Part shown: positions 7,142 to 13,911 of the stretch, piece by piece
Numbering within the stretch: the first letter of the stretch is position 1
Layout: every line of letters starts with the position of its first letter
NCBI GenBank assembly: GCA_025966295.1
Contig: JAOPVD010000101.1
Coordinates: forward strand, 1-15,212
DNA from: Frankiales bacterium
GTDB lineage: Bacteria > Actinomycetota > Actinomycetes > Mycobacteriales > SCTD01
Length of the DNA: 15,212 bases
Direction: 5' to 3'
Made by a program: the position numbers and the translations under genes
Notes under the pieces: model-generated
What the model was told of the DNA's origin: nothing
Databases searched by the model: none
Seen by the model: the letters and a program-made list of their open reading frames with translations, nothing else

Positions 7142-8050
7142 CTACCGCCCTGCTCTCTGGAAGGCCAGCCGGCGCAGCGAGCGGCTGTCGCCGTGCATGA
7201 GCGCGGTGGTCCACGCCCGCTTGAAGTACAGGTGCGCGTTGTGCTCCCAGGTGAAGCCGATCCCGCCGTGCAGCTGGATGCTGTCGCCGGCCACCTGCAC
7301 GAAGGCATCCGCCGCCACCGCCTTGGCCAGCGGGGCGGCGACCGGCAGGTCGTCGGTGGCCCGCGCGGCGTACCAGGCCGAGGAGGTCGCGGCCTCGACC
7401 GCGACGGTGAGGTCGGCGATCCGGTGCCGGAGCGCCTGGAAGGAGCCGAGCGGCCGGCCGAACTGCTCGCGCACCAGCAGGTGCTCGACGGTCAGCTCGA
7501 GGACCCGCTGGGCGGCGCCGACCGACTCGGCTGCCAGCGCCACGTGCAGCAGGTCGCGGGCGTGGTGGGCGGTGCCGATCACCCGGCCGGGCCGGGCCTC
7601 GACCCGGGCCTGCGGCCGGGTCGGGTCCAGCGGCTCGAGCGGGGTGGCGGTGAAGTCCTCGACGACGGTGAGGTCGTCGCCGTCGGCGAGCAGCAGCAGG
7701 GACGCACCGGCGGCATCGACGACCTGGTCGAGCCGGCCGTCCAGGGCCAGGGCGGCGGTGACCGAGCCGTCGGCCAGCCCAGCCAGGTGGGGGGTGTCGC
7801 CGAGCTGCTGCAGGGCGGTCGCAGCGACGACCGAGGACAGGTACGGCGCCCGCAGCAGGACCCGGCCGGTCTCCTCGAGCACCGCGCACGCCCAGGCGAA
7901 CGGCACCCCCTCGGCCGGCAGCGACATCAGGCCCAGCTCGGTCGTCAGCCGCTTCCAGAGCGCCGGGTCGTCGTGCAGCTGGGACCGCACCGAGACCTGG
8001 GCGCTCAGGAAGGCGCGGGTGGCGGCCCGCAGGTCGTCGAGGTCGCTCAC
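7142..8050 (-). CDS. Short acyl-CoA dehydrogenase, partner-subunit type (FadE32/33-like)
   Basis: At 302 residues this is shorter than a standard acyl-CoA dehydrogenase. It resembles the partner chains of the steroid-specific alpha2-beta2 enzymes. The N-terminal half is divergent. The C-terminal half keeps REQFGRPLGSFQALRHRIADL (from Arg194), whose Arg and Gln contact FAD across the subunit interface in this superfamily, and QLHGGIGFTWEH (259-270). I see no convincing catalytic glutamate at the position where the full-length neighbour has its FER motif. FadE32 and FadE33 of M. tuberculosis are about 318 residues and pair with FadE31. Here the gene lies directly behind fadE30, overlapping it by 4 bases (GTGA), so FadE30 may be its partner. 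The next gene, ipdA, begins immediately after its TAG. The role in HIP degradation is inferred from position. Confidence 0.83.
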   Translation of the reverse strand: MSDLDDLRAATRAFLSAQVSVRSQLHDDPALWKRLTTELGLMSLPAEGVPFAWACAVLEETGRVLLRAPYLSSVVAATALQQLGDTPHLAGLADGSVTAALALDGRLDQVVDAAGASLLLLADGDDLTVVEDFTATPLEPLDPTRPQARVEARPGRVIGTAHHARDLLHVALAAESVGAAQRVLELTVEHLLVREQFGRPLGSFQALRHRIADLTVAVEAATSSAWYAARATDDLPVAAPLAKAVAADAFVQVAGDSIQLHGGIGFTWEHNAHLYFKRAWTTALMHGDSRSLRRLAFQRAGR

Positions 8051-9183
8051 GGGCGGTCCCTCGGGAGCTTCCAGCGCCGCTCGGCGATGACGTTGCGCTG
8101 CACCTCGTTGCTGCCGCCGTAGATGGTGTCGGAGCGGGTGAACAGGAAGAGGTTCTGCAGCGGCGTGAGCTCGCGGTCGACCAGCAGCGCCGCCGGCCCG
8201 GCGACCGCCATCGCCAGCTCGCCGAGCTGCTGGTGCCAGGGCGCCCACAGCAGCTTGTTCACGTTGGCCTCGACGCCGGTGCTGGCGGCCGCGTCGCTGT
8301 CGAGGGTGCGCAGCGCCTGGTGCTTGAGCACCTGCAGGCCGGCCCAGGCGTCGACCAGCTGGTCCTCGAAGTCCGGAAAGGTGCCGTTCCGGCGGGCCAG
8401 CTCCAGGACCTCGTCGTACTCGCGGGTGAAGCCGACCTGCTGGCCGAGCGTGGAGATGCCGCGCTCGAAGGCGAGCAGCCCCATCGCGACCCGCCAGCCG
8501 TCGCCGCGGGCGCCGACCACGTTGTCGGCCCCGGTCAGGGCGTCGTCGAAGAAGACCTCGTTGAACTCCGAGGTGCCGGTCAGCTGCACGATCGGCCGGA
8601 CCTCGATGCCGGGCTGGTCCATCGGCACGAGCAGGAACGACAGCCCGCGGTGCCGCTCCGAGCCGTCCTCGGTGCGGGCGATGACGAAGCACCAGTCGGC
8701 GAGGTGGGCCAGCGAGGTCCAGACCTTCTGGCCGGTGACGTGCCAGCCGTCGTCCTGCAGCACGGCCCTGGTGCGCACCGCCGCGAGGTCGGAGCCGGCG
8801 CCCGGCTCGGAGTAGCCCTGGCACCACAGCTCGGTGCCGGCCAGGATGCCGGGCAGGAAGCGGTCCTGCTGCTCCTGGCTGCCGAAGGCGATGAGGGTCG
8901 GGCCGGCGAGCTGCTCGCCGATGTGCCCGATCCGGGCCGGGCCGCCGGCCTGGGCGTACTCCTCGTGGAAGGCCACCTGGTCCTCGATCGAGGCGCCGCG
9001 GCCGCCGACCTCGGTCGGCCAGCCCAGCCCGATCCAGCCGCCGCGGCCGAGCTCCTGCTCCCAGGCGGTGCGCAGCCCGACGTGCTCGTGCTCGCGGCCG
9101 GGGCCGCCGGTCCCGACCAGCGGGGCGAACTCGCCGACCAGGTGCGCGGCCAGCCAGGTCCGGACCTGTTCGCGGAAGGTCAC
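8047..9183 (-). CDS. fadE30: FadE30-like acyl-CoA dehydrogenase
   Basis: This 378-residue full-length acyl-CoA dehydrogenase has the GLGWPTEVGGRGAS opening motif (52-65), the flavin/substrate segment LWCQGYSEPGAGSDLAAVRT (119-138), and GQKVWTSLAHLADWCFVIAR (151-170). Glu240 in AFERG occupies the place of the catalytic base in isovaleryl-type and FadE26-type enzymes. The C-terminus is DTIYGGSNEVQRNVIAER. The GPGREHEH, SEPGAGSDL and EFNEVFFDDA segments match what I remember of M. tuberculosis FadE30 (Rv3560c, 385 residues). FadE30 belongs to the KstR2 regulon and is linked to beta-oxidation of the HIP propionyl side chain. The start is GTG 9183, overlapping the SDR stop by 4 bases, and the stop overlaps the next fadE by 4 bases. 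The alternative, a FadE31-type chain, is less likely from these motifs. Confidence 0.85.
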   Translation of the reverse strand: MTFREQVRTWLAAHLVGEFAPLVGTGGPGREHEHVGLRTAWEQELGRGGWIGLGWPTEVGGRGASIEDQVAFHEEYAQAGGPARIGHIGEQLAGPTLIAFGSQEQQDRFLPGILAGTELWCQGYSEPGAGSDLAAVRTRAVLQDDGWHVTGQKVWTSLAHLADWCFVIARTEDGSERHRGLSFLLVPMDQPGIEVRPIVQLTGTSEFNEVFFDDALTGADNVVGARGDGWRVAMGLLAFERGISTLGQQVGFTREYDEVLELARRNGTFPDFEDQLVDAWAGLQVLKHQALRTLDSDAAASTGVEANVNKLLWAPWHQQLGELAMAVAGPAALLVDRELTPLQNLFLFTRSDTIYGGSNEVQRNVIAERRWKLPRDRP

Positions 9184-10049
9184 TGCCCGTAGACCTTCTC
9201 GGGCTGCGGCGCCTTGTCCAGCAGCCGCCGGACGGCCGGCCCGACATCCTCGACGGGCCAGCGGTCGCCGCGGTCCTCGCGCGGGCCGTGCTGCCAGCCG
9301 TCGGCCGGGCTGATGATGCCGGCCTCCACCTCGAACACCCGGCCGGTGACGTCGCAGTCGGCGCTGGCCAGCCAGACCACCAGCGGCGAGACGTTCTCCG
9401 GTGCCATCGGGTCGAAGCCGGTCGCCGGCTTGGCCATGGTCCGGGCGAACACCACCTCGGTCATCGGGGTGCGGGCGGCTGGCGCGATGGCGTTGAGCTT
9501 GACGCCGAAGCGGCTCATCTCGACCGCGGCGACCTGGGTCAGGGCCACCACGCCGGCCTTGGCGGCGGAGTAGTTGCCCTGTCCGACGCTGCCCATCAGG
9601 CCGGCACCGGAGGAGGTGTTGACGACTCGGGCGTCCACGGGGGAGCCGCCCTTGGCCTGCTCCTTCCAGTACGCGGCGGCGTGCCGCAGCGGCACGAAGT
9701 GGCCCTTGAGGTCGACCTGCAGCACCAGGTCCCACTCGGCCTCGGACATGTTCACGAGCATCCGGTCGCGCACCAGGCCGGCGTTGTTGACCAGCGCGTC
9801 AAGCCGGCCGTAGGCGTCGACGGCGGTCCGCACCAGCTCCTCGCCGTAGGCCCAGTCGCTGACGTCGCCGAGGGAGGCGACCGCCGAGCCGCCGGCGGCG
9901 CGCACGTCGGCGGCCACCTGTTCGGCCGCCGGTCCCACGTCGTTGACGACCACCCGGGCGCCGTCGGCCCCGAAGGCGAGCGCGTGCGCCCGCCCGATGC
10001 CCTGACCGGCGCCGGTCACGATGACGACCCGTCCGTCGCTGATGCCCAC
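9180..10049 (-). CDS. Short-chain dehydrogenase/reductase, first gene of the ring C/D operon
   Basis: This 289-residue classical SDR has the cofactor loop TGAGQGIG (12-19), aspartate 37 after the second strand, NNAG (88-91), and an active site with Ser146/147 and Y160-x3-K164 (NYSAAKAG). The long C-terminal extension PADGWQHGPREDRGDRW resembles bacterial relatives of the dehydrogenase domain of peroxisomal multifunctional enzyme 2, which oxidise 3-hydroxyacyl-CoAs. M. tuberculosis Rv3548c is a similar SDR within the same cluster, but I cannot assign orthology. It probably oxidises a hydroxyacyl-CoA in HIP degradation. The GTG start at 10049 lies 11 bases from the KstR2-type operator. A TAGGTT hexamer at the right distance would give a leaderless transcript starting at this GTG. 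Its stop overlaps fadE30 by 4 bases. Confidence 0.85.
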   Translation of the reverse strand: MGISDGRVVIVTGAGQGIGRAHALAFGADGARVVVNDVGPAAEQVAADVRAAGGSAVASLGDVSDWAYGEELVRTAVDAYGRLDALVNNAGLVRDRMLVNMSEAEWDLVLQVDLKGHFVPLRHAAAYWKEQAKGGSPVDARVVNTSSGAGLMGSVGQGNYSAAKAGVVALTQVAAVEMSRFGVKLNAIAPAARTPMTEVVFARTMAKPATGFDPMAPENVSPLVVWLASADCDVTGRVFEVEAGIISPADGWQHGPREDRGDRWPVEDVGPAVRRLLDKAPQPEKVYGQ

Positions 10050-10055
10050 CGCCGC

Positions 10056-10061
10056 AACCTA
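10056..10061 (-). promoter_or_regulatory. Possible -10 element of the minus-strand operon
   Basis: Read on the minus strand this is TAGGTT, a TANNNT match, followed by six bases and then the GTG at 10049. Transcription would begin at or next to the start codon, giving a leaderless message. It touches the KstR2-type operator, so bound repressor would block it. No clear -35 was found. Confidence 0.4.
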
Positions 10062-10074
10062 GCAAGCGCTTGGT
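10061..10074. promoter_or_regulatory. KstR2-type operator between the divergent steroid operons
   Basis: The 14 bases AGCAAGCGCTTGGT match the published KstR2 binding motif AnCAAGnnCTTGnT at every fixed position. The inner ten bases CAAGCGCTTG are a perfect palindrome. The site lies in the 45-base gap between the SDR gene (minus) and fadE29 (plus), exactly where one dimeric TetR-type repressor could shut both promoters. In M. tuberculosis, KstR2 controls the HIP (ring C/D) genes and is released by HIP-CoA. The downstream genes ipdABC, ipdF, echA20 and fadE30 are classic members of that regulon, which supports the call strongly. The repressor gene itself is not in this window. Confidence 0.85.
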
Positions 10075-10082
10075 CGTTCGGC

Positions 10083-10088
10083 TACCGT
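10083..10088 (+). promoter_or_regulatory. Possible -10 element of the plus-strand operon
   Basis: TACCGT fits TANNNT and ends six bases before the ATG at 10095, the spacing expected of a leaderless transcript beginning at the ATG. No Shine-Dalgarno sequence precedes that ATG, which agrees. It lies 8 bases beyond the operator, placing the operator over the -35 side of this promoter. Confidence 0.4.
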
Positions 10089-10094
10089 GCCGGC

Positions 10095-11258
10095 ATGCAG
10101 CACATGGAGCTGACGGACGACCAGCGGAGCCTGCAGCAGGAGCTCCGGTCCTACTTCGCGGCGATGCTGCCCCCGGAGGTCCGCCGCGCCCTCGGCGGTG
10201 AGGGCGACAACCCCGAGCTGTGGCGCCGGCTGGTGCGGCAGCTGGGCCGGGACGGCTGGCTCGGACTGGGCTGGCCGACCGAGTACGGCGGCGGCGGGGC
10301 CGGGCCGTTCGAGCAGCTCATCTTGTTCACCGAGGTCCAGCGGGCCGGTGCGCCGTTCCCGTTCGTCACCGTCAACACGGTCGGGCCGACGCTCATGGCG
10401 CACGGCACCCAGGCGCAGAAGGACCGCTACCTGCCGGGGATCCTGGCCGGCGAACAGGTCTGGGCGATCGGCTACACCGAGCCCGGCTCCGGCACCGACC
10501 TGGCCTCGCTGCGCACCCGGGCGGTCCGCGACGGCGACGCCTGGGTGGTGGACGGCAACAAGGTCTACACCTCCGGTGCCGGCCACTCCGACTACATCTG
10601 GCTGGCGGTCCGCACCGACCCGGACGCCCCCAAGCACAAGGGCATCTCGATCCTGGTCTGCCCGACCACCGCGCCCGGCTTCTCCTGGACGCCGCTGCAC
10701 ACGGTCGGCGGCAACACCACCTCTAGCACCTTCTACGACGGGGTCCGGCTGCCGCTGGACAGCGTCATCGGCGAGGTCGATGGCGGCTGGCGGCTGCTGA
10801 CCAGCCAGCTCAACCACGAGCGGGTCGGCCTGGCTGCGTTCTCCGGCCGGACCGAGGCGCTCTGGGACCTGGTGCGCGACTGGTGCGTCGGGACCGGCAT
10901 CGCCGAGGAGCCGCTGGTGCAGGCCGACCTGGCCCGGACCTACGCCCAGGTGGAGGCGATGCGGCTGCTCAACTGGCAGCTCACCGGGACCGTCGCGGCC
11001 GGCGCGGTCGGCGTCGCGGACGCCAGTGCCGCCAAGGTCTTCGGCACCGAGACGCACGCGGCGGTGTGCCGCACGCTGTTCGGGCTGCTCGGCGCGGCCG
11101 GCGTCCGCCGGCAGGGCTCGCCAGGGGCGGTGCTCGACGGCCGGGTCGAGGTGCTGACCCGCGGCGCCGTCGTGAACACGTTCGGGGGAGGGGTCAACGA
11201 GGTGCTGCGCGACTTGATCTGCACCACCGGCCTGGGCATGCCGCGGGGGACCCGGTGA
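10095..11258 (+). CDS. fadE29: FadE29-like acyl-CoA dehydrogenase (catalytic chain of FadE28-FadE29)
   Basis: This 387-residue acyl-CoA dehydrogenase opens MELTDDQRSLQQELRSYF (from Met4), then LGLGWPTEYGGGGAGPFEQ (57-74) and GYTEPGSGTDLASLRTRAVR (126-145). Glu242 in LNHERV sits where FadE26-type enzymes have their base. It ends NTFGGGVNEVLRDLI, matching my memory of M. tuberculosis FadE29 (Rv3543c, also 387 residues). FadE28-FadE29 is an alpha2-beta2 enzyme that dehydrogenates 3-oxo-pregnene-20-carboxyl-CoA, the three-carbon side-chain stage of cholesterol degradation. Bile acids with shortened side chains are also plausible substrates. ATG 10095 suits the possible leaderless -10. An in-frame ATG at 10104 is the alternative start. 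It is the first gene of the plus-strand operon and overlaps fadE28 by 4 bases. Confidence 0.86.
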   Translation: MQHMELTDDQRSLQQELRSYFAAMLPPEVRRALGGEGDNPELWRRLVRQLGRDGWLGLGWPTEYGGGGAGPFEQLILFTEVQRAGAPFPFVTVNTVGPTLMAHGTQAQKDRYLPGILAGEQVWAIGYTEPGSGTDLASLRTRAVRDGDAWVVDGNKVYTSGAGHSDYIWLAVRTDPDAPKHKGISILVCPTTAPGFSWTPLHTVGGNTTSSTFYDGVRLPLDSVIGEVDGGWRLLTSQLNHERVGLAAFSGRTEALWDLVRDWCVGTGIAEEPLVQADLARTYAQVEAMRLLNWQLTGTVAAGAVGVADASAAKVFGTETHAAVCRTLFGLLGAAGVRRQGSPGAVLDGRVEVLTRGAVVNTFGGGVNEVLRDLICTTGLGMPRGTR

Positions 11259-12289
11259 GCGAGCAGACCGACGCCCTGGTCGGGCTGGCCGCCGACATCT
11301 TCCGCGGCCGCACCGCGAACGAGCAGCTGGCCAAGGTGGAGGCCTCGGAGAACCGCACCGACGAGGACCTGTGGCGCGAGCTGGCCGAGGCCGGGCTGGT
11401 CGGCATCGCCGTACCGGAGGAGCACGGCGGCGCCGGGCTCGGGCTGACCGAGGTGTGCCTGCTGCTCGAGCAGCAGGGCCGCTTCCTCGCGCCGGTGCCG
11501 CTATGGGAGACCACGGTCGCGGCGCTGGCGGTGGCCCAGGGCACCCCGCAGCAGCAGGCCCGCTGGCTGCCTGCGGTGGCAGCCGGTACGGCGAAGCTGT
11601 CGCTGGCCGCTGCGCTCTCGGGACCGCAGCCGGTCGCCTGGGACGGCACCGCGCTGCGCGGCACCGCACTGGTGTCCGGCGCCTCGCAGGCCCTGGTGGT
11701 GGTGACCGACGCCGGCGTGCTGCTGGCCGAGACGCCGGCGGGGGAGCCGGTCGTCACCACCAACCACACGCTGGCCTTCGACGTCGACCTGACCGGCGTG
11801 CCCGCCGAGCCGCTCACCGTCGAGGCCGAGTGGGTCCTCGACGTCGCCCGGCTCGGCCTCGCCGCCCAGCAGCTGGGGGTCGCCGAGGCCGGCGTCCGGG
11901 AAGCCGCCCAGCACCTGTCCGGCCGCGAGCAGTTCGGCCGGCCGCTGGCGACCTTCCAGGCCACCTCGCAGCAGCTCGGCGACGCCTACTGCGACGTGCA
12001 GGCGATGCGGGCCACCCTCGGCCAGGCGGTCTGGGCGCTCGGCAACGGACCGGCGCGCACCGCGGTCGACGTCGCGACCTGGTGGGCCACCGACGCGGCC
12101 GAGCGGATCCAGCACACCGTGCAGCACCTGCACGGCGGGCTGGGGGCGGACACGACGTACCCGGTGCACCGCCGGCTGCTCTGGACGATGCGCGCCAACG
12201 CGCTGCTGGGCGGCCCGTCCCGCCAGCTGGCCCGGCTCGGTGCCGCGCTCGTCGGGCCAACTGGTTGCGTAGCGAATACATCTGTGTGA
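11255..12289 (+). CDS. fadE28: FadE28-like acyl-CoA dehydrogenase (partner chain of FadE28-FadE29)
   Basis: This 344-residue acyl-CoA dehydrogenase is of the degenerate partner type. The N-terminal half has LWRELAEAGLVGIAVPEEHGG (39-59). The C-terminal half has REQFGRPLATFQATSQQLGD (224-243), which supplies interface residues to FAD, and HLHGGLGADTTYPVHRRL (291-308), close to the HLHGGMGMDVTYPMHR segment I remember from M. tuberculosis FadE28 (Rv3544c, 339 residues). No catalytic glutamate is evident, as expected for the partner. GTG 11255 overlaps the fadE29 stop by 4 bases, so both chains are made together. In M. tuberculosis the two genes also adjoin, but fadE28 comes first there. The last dozen residues (VGPTGCVANTSV) run past the usual family end, up to the regulator gene 10 bases downstream. 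Confidence 0.84.
   Translation: MSEQTDALVGLAADIFRGRTANEQLAKVEASENRTDEDLWRELAEAGLVGIAVPEEHGGAGLGLTEVCLLLEQQGRFLAPVPLWETTVAALAVAQGTPQQQARWLPAVAAGTAKLSLAAALSGPQPVAWDGTALRGTALVSGASQALVVVTDAGVLLAETPAGEPVVTTNHTLAFDVDLTGVPAEPLTVEAEWVLDVARLGLAAQQLGVAEAGVREAAQHLSGREQFGRPLATFQATSQQLGDAYCDVQAMRATLGQAVWALGNGPARTAVDVATWWATDAAERIQHTVQHLHGGLGADTTYPVHRRLLWTMRANALLGGPSRQLARLGAALVGPTGCVANTSV
12276..12287. promoter_or_regulatory. Imperfect palindrome before the MarR gene, possible operator
   Basis: ATACATCTGTGT has the symmetric core ACA-NN-TGT with one further matching pair (A/T) at the outer ends. It spans the last codons of fadE28, 12-24 bases before the MarR start, a common place for an autoregulatory MarR site. 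The surrounding 30 bases are less GC-rich than their neighbourhood. The match is short, so this is only a candidate. Confidence 0.3.
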
Positions 12290-12299
12290 CAGTGGGGGC

Positions 12300-12761
12300 A
12301 TGGCGCTCGACGAGCTGGTCCGGTCGCTCAACGACCTGTACCGGCTGTCCGGGTCGGCCCGGGTCCACGCCGACACGGTGCGCACCACCGGCGTGTCGAT
12401 CACGCAGACCGGGCTGCGCTTCCTGTCCCTGATCGAGGACTCGCCGCGGATGTCGGCGACCGACCTGGCCGGCGCCCTCGACGTCAGCCAGCCGACCGCG
12501 AGCCGGGTGCTGCAGGGCCTGGAGAGCGACGAGTACGTGGTGCGGCACCAGAGCGACCGCGACGGGCGGCTGTCCCACTACGTCACGACAGGCAAGGGCC
12601 GCCGAGCGCTGGCGAAGGTGCACCAGTACCACGTCGACCGGCTGGCGTTCGCCCTGCGCGACGCCGATCCGAAGCACCAGCAGGCGATCACCGCGGCCGT
12701 CACCGAGCTGGTGGCGCTGCTGCACGGAGCCGCGCAGGGAAAGGGCAGGCGCACCGCATGA
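12300..12761 (+). CDS. MarR family transcriptional regulator
   Basis: This 153-residue protein has MarR architecture: an N-terminal dimerisation helix (about 1-25), the helix-turn-helix MSATDLAGALDVSQPTASRV (51-70), and the wing with the family signature SDRDGRLSHYVTTGKG (85-100). Two C-terminal helices then complete the dimer interface. It begins 10 bases after the fadE28 stop and ends 13 bases before kshA, so it probably lies in the same transcript. An imperfect palindrome just upstream could be its own operator. MarR proteins usually respond to small aromatic or lipophilic ligands, so a steroid or steroid-acyl-CoA ligand is a reasonable inference. The known actinobacterial steroid repressors KstR and KstR2 are TetR proteins, so a MarR member inside the kshAB operon is notable. 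No strong ribosome site precedes it. Confidence 0.88.
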   Translation: MALDELVRSLNDLYRLSGSARVHADTVRTTGVSITQTGLRFLSLIEDSPRMSATDLAGALDVSQPTASRVLQGLESDEYVVRHQSDRDGRLSHYVTTGKGRRALAKVHQYHVDRLAFALRDADPKHQQAITAAVTELVALLHGAAQGKGRRTA

Positions 12762-12768
12762 GGAGGAG
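12761..12768 (+). promoter_or_regulatory. Strong kshA ribosome binding site overlapping the MarR stop codon
   Basis: AGGAGGAG is a near-ideal Shine-Dalgarno sequence 6 bases before the kshA ATG at 12775. Its first base is the last base of the MarR gene's TGA. It is the strongest such site I noticed in the operon and suggests high, possibly coupled, translation of kshA. Confidence 0.75.
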
Positions 12769-12774
12769 CCACCG

Positions 12775-13911
12775 ATGAGCGAGGCAGTGCGCACGATCGA
12801 GGCGGGCAGGCCCCCCGAGCGGTTCGCGCGCGGCTGGCACTGCCTGGGGCTGGTGCGTGCCCTCGGGGACGGGCAGCCGCACGGCATCGAGGCCTTCGGC
12901 ACCAAGCTCGTCGTGTGGCAGGGCGCCGACGGGGAGCTCAAGGTCCTCGACGCCTACTGCCGGCACATGGGCGGTGACCTGTCGCAGGGCACCGTGCAGG
13001 GCGACAACGTCGCCTGCCCGTTCCACTCCTGGCGATGGGGCGGCGACGGCAAGTGCCAGCAGATCCCGTACGCCCGCCGGGTTCCGCCGCGGGCCCGCAC
13101 CCGGGCCTGGACCACGCTGGTCCGGGACGGCCAGCTGTTCGTCTGGAACGACCCGGAGGGCAACCCTCCGCCGGAGGGCGTCACGATCCCGGAGATCCCC
13201 GGCTATGCCGACGGCGAGTGGACCGACTGGGTGTGGGACCAGACGCTGGTCGACAGCTCCCACTGCCGCGAGATCATCGACAACATGGTCGACATGGCCC
13301 ACTTCTACTACATCCACAAGGGCCTGCCGACGTACTTCAAGAACGTCTTCGAGGGGCACGTCTGCACCCAGTACTACGCCGGCACCACGCACGAGATCGC
13401 GGCCACCGGGCTGCCCATCGACATCGGCCAGTACGAGGGCCAGCAGACCAAGTCCGATGCCACCTACTGGGGCCCCAGCTACCTGGTGGACAAGCTGTGG
13501 AACTCCTACGGCGACCTGACCATCGAGTCGGTGCTCATCACCTGCCACTACCCGATCAGCAGCACCAGCTTCATGCTGCTGTACGGCATGGTGATGAAGA
13601 AGCTGCCGGGCATGGACGACGCCACCAACGCGATGATCGCCCAGAAGATGCTCGCGATGATCGGGGAGGGCTTCCTCGAGGACGTGAAGATCTGGAAGAA
13701 CAAGACCCGGATCGACAACCCGCTGCTCTGCGAGGAGGACGGTCCGGTCTACCAGCTTCGTCGCTGGTACGAGCAGTTCTACGTCGACGTCGCCGACATC
13801 ACCCCCGAGATGTCGCAGCGGTTCGAGTTCGAGATCGACACGACCAAGGCCGTGGACTTCTGGCAGAAGGAGCTCATGGAGAAGGAAGCAGCGAAGGCCT
13901 CGTCGAGCTGA
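12775..13911 (+). CDS. kshA: KshA, oxygenase component of 3-ketosteroid 9alpha-hydroxylase
   Basis: This 378-residue Rieske oxygenase has a [2Fe-2S] Rieske site formed by C62-x-H64 and C81-x2-H84 (YCRHMGG and CPFHSW). Its mononuclear iron site is NMVDMAHFYYIH, giving His176 and His181, with Asp303 in LEDVKIW as the likely third ligand. The spacing of the two histidines matches KshA of M. tuberculosis (Rv3526). KshA hydroxylates C9 of androstenedione-type 3-ketosteroids or their CoA thioesters. With ketosteroid dehydrogenase this opens ring B. Electrons come from KshB, encoded just downstream. ATG 12775 follows an excellent ribosome site. The stop overlaps the next small gene by one base (TGATG). 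Bacteria may carry several kshA copies with different preferences, and the substrate of this one cannot be told. The fadE28-29 neighbours hint at side-chain-bearing steroids. Confidence 0.94.
   Translation: MSEAVRTIEAGRPPERFARGWHCLGLVRALGDGQPHGIEAFGTKLVVWQGADGELKVLDAYCRHMGGDLSQGTVQGDNVACPFHSWRWGGDGKCQQIPYARRVPPRARTRAWTTLVRDGQLFVWNDPEGNPPPEGVTIPEIPGYADGEWTDWVWDQTLVDSSHCREIIDNMVDMAHFYYIHKGLPTYFKNVFEGHVCTQYYAGTTHEIAATGLPIDIGQYEGQQTKSDATYWGPSYLVDKLWNSYGDLTIESVLITCHYPISSTSFMLLYGMVMKKLPGMDDATNAMIAQKMLAMIGEGFLEDVKIWKNKTRIDNPLLCEEDGPVYQLRRWYEQFYVDVADITPEMSQRFEFEIDTTKAVDFWQKELMEKEAAKASSS

Noticed and set aside
11174..11183. GAACACGTTC palindrome resembling the KstR box core AACnnGTT
   Set aside because: It lies inside fadE29 and encodes the conserved NTFGGG segment. 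The outer T and A of the KstR motif TnnAACnnGTTnnA are missing.
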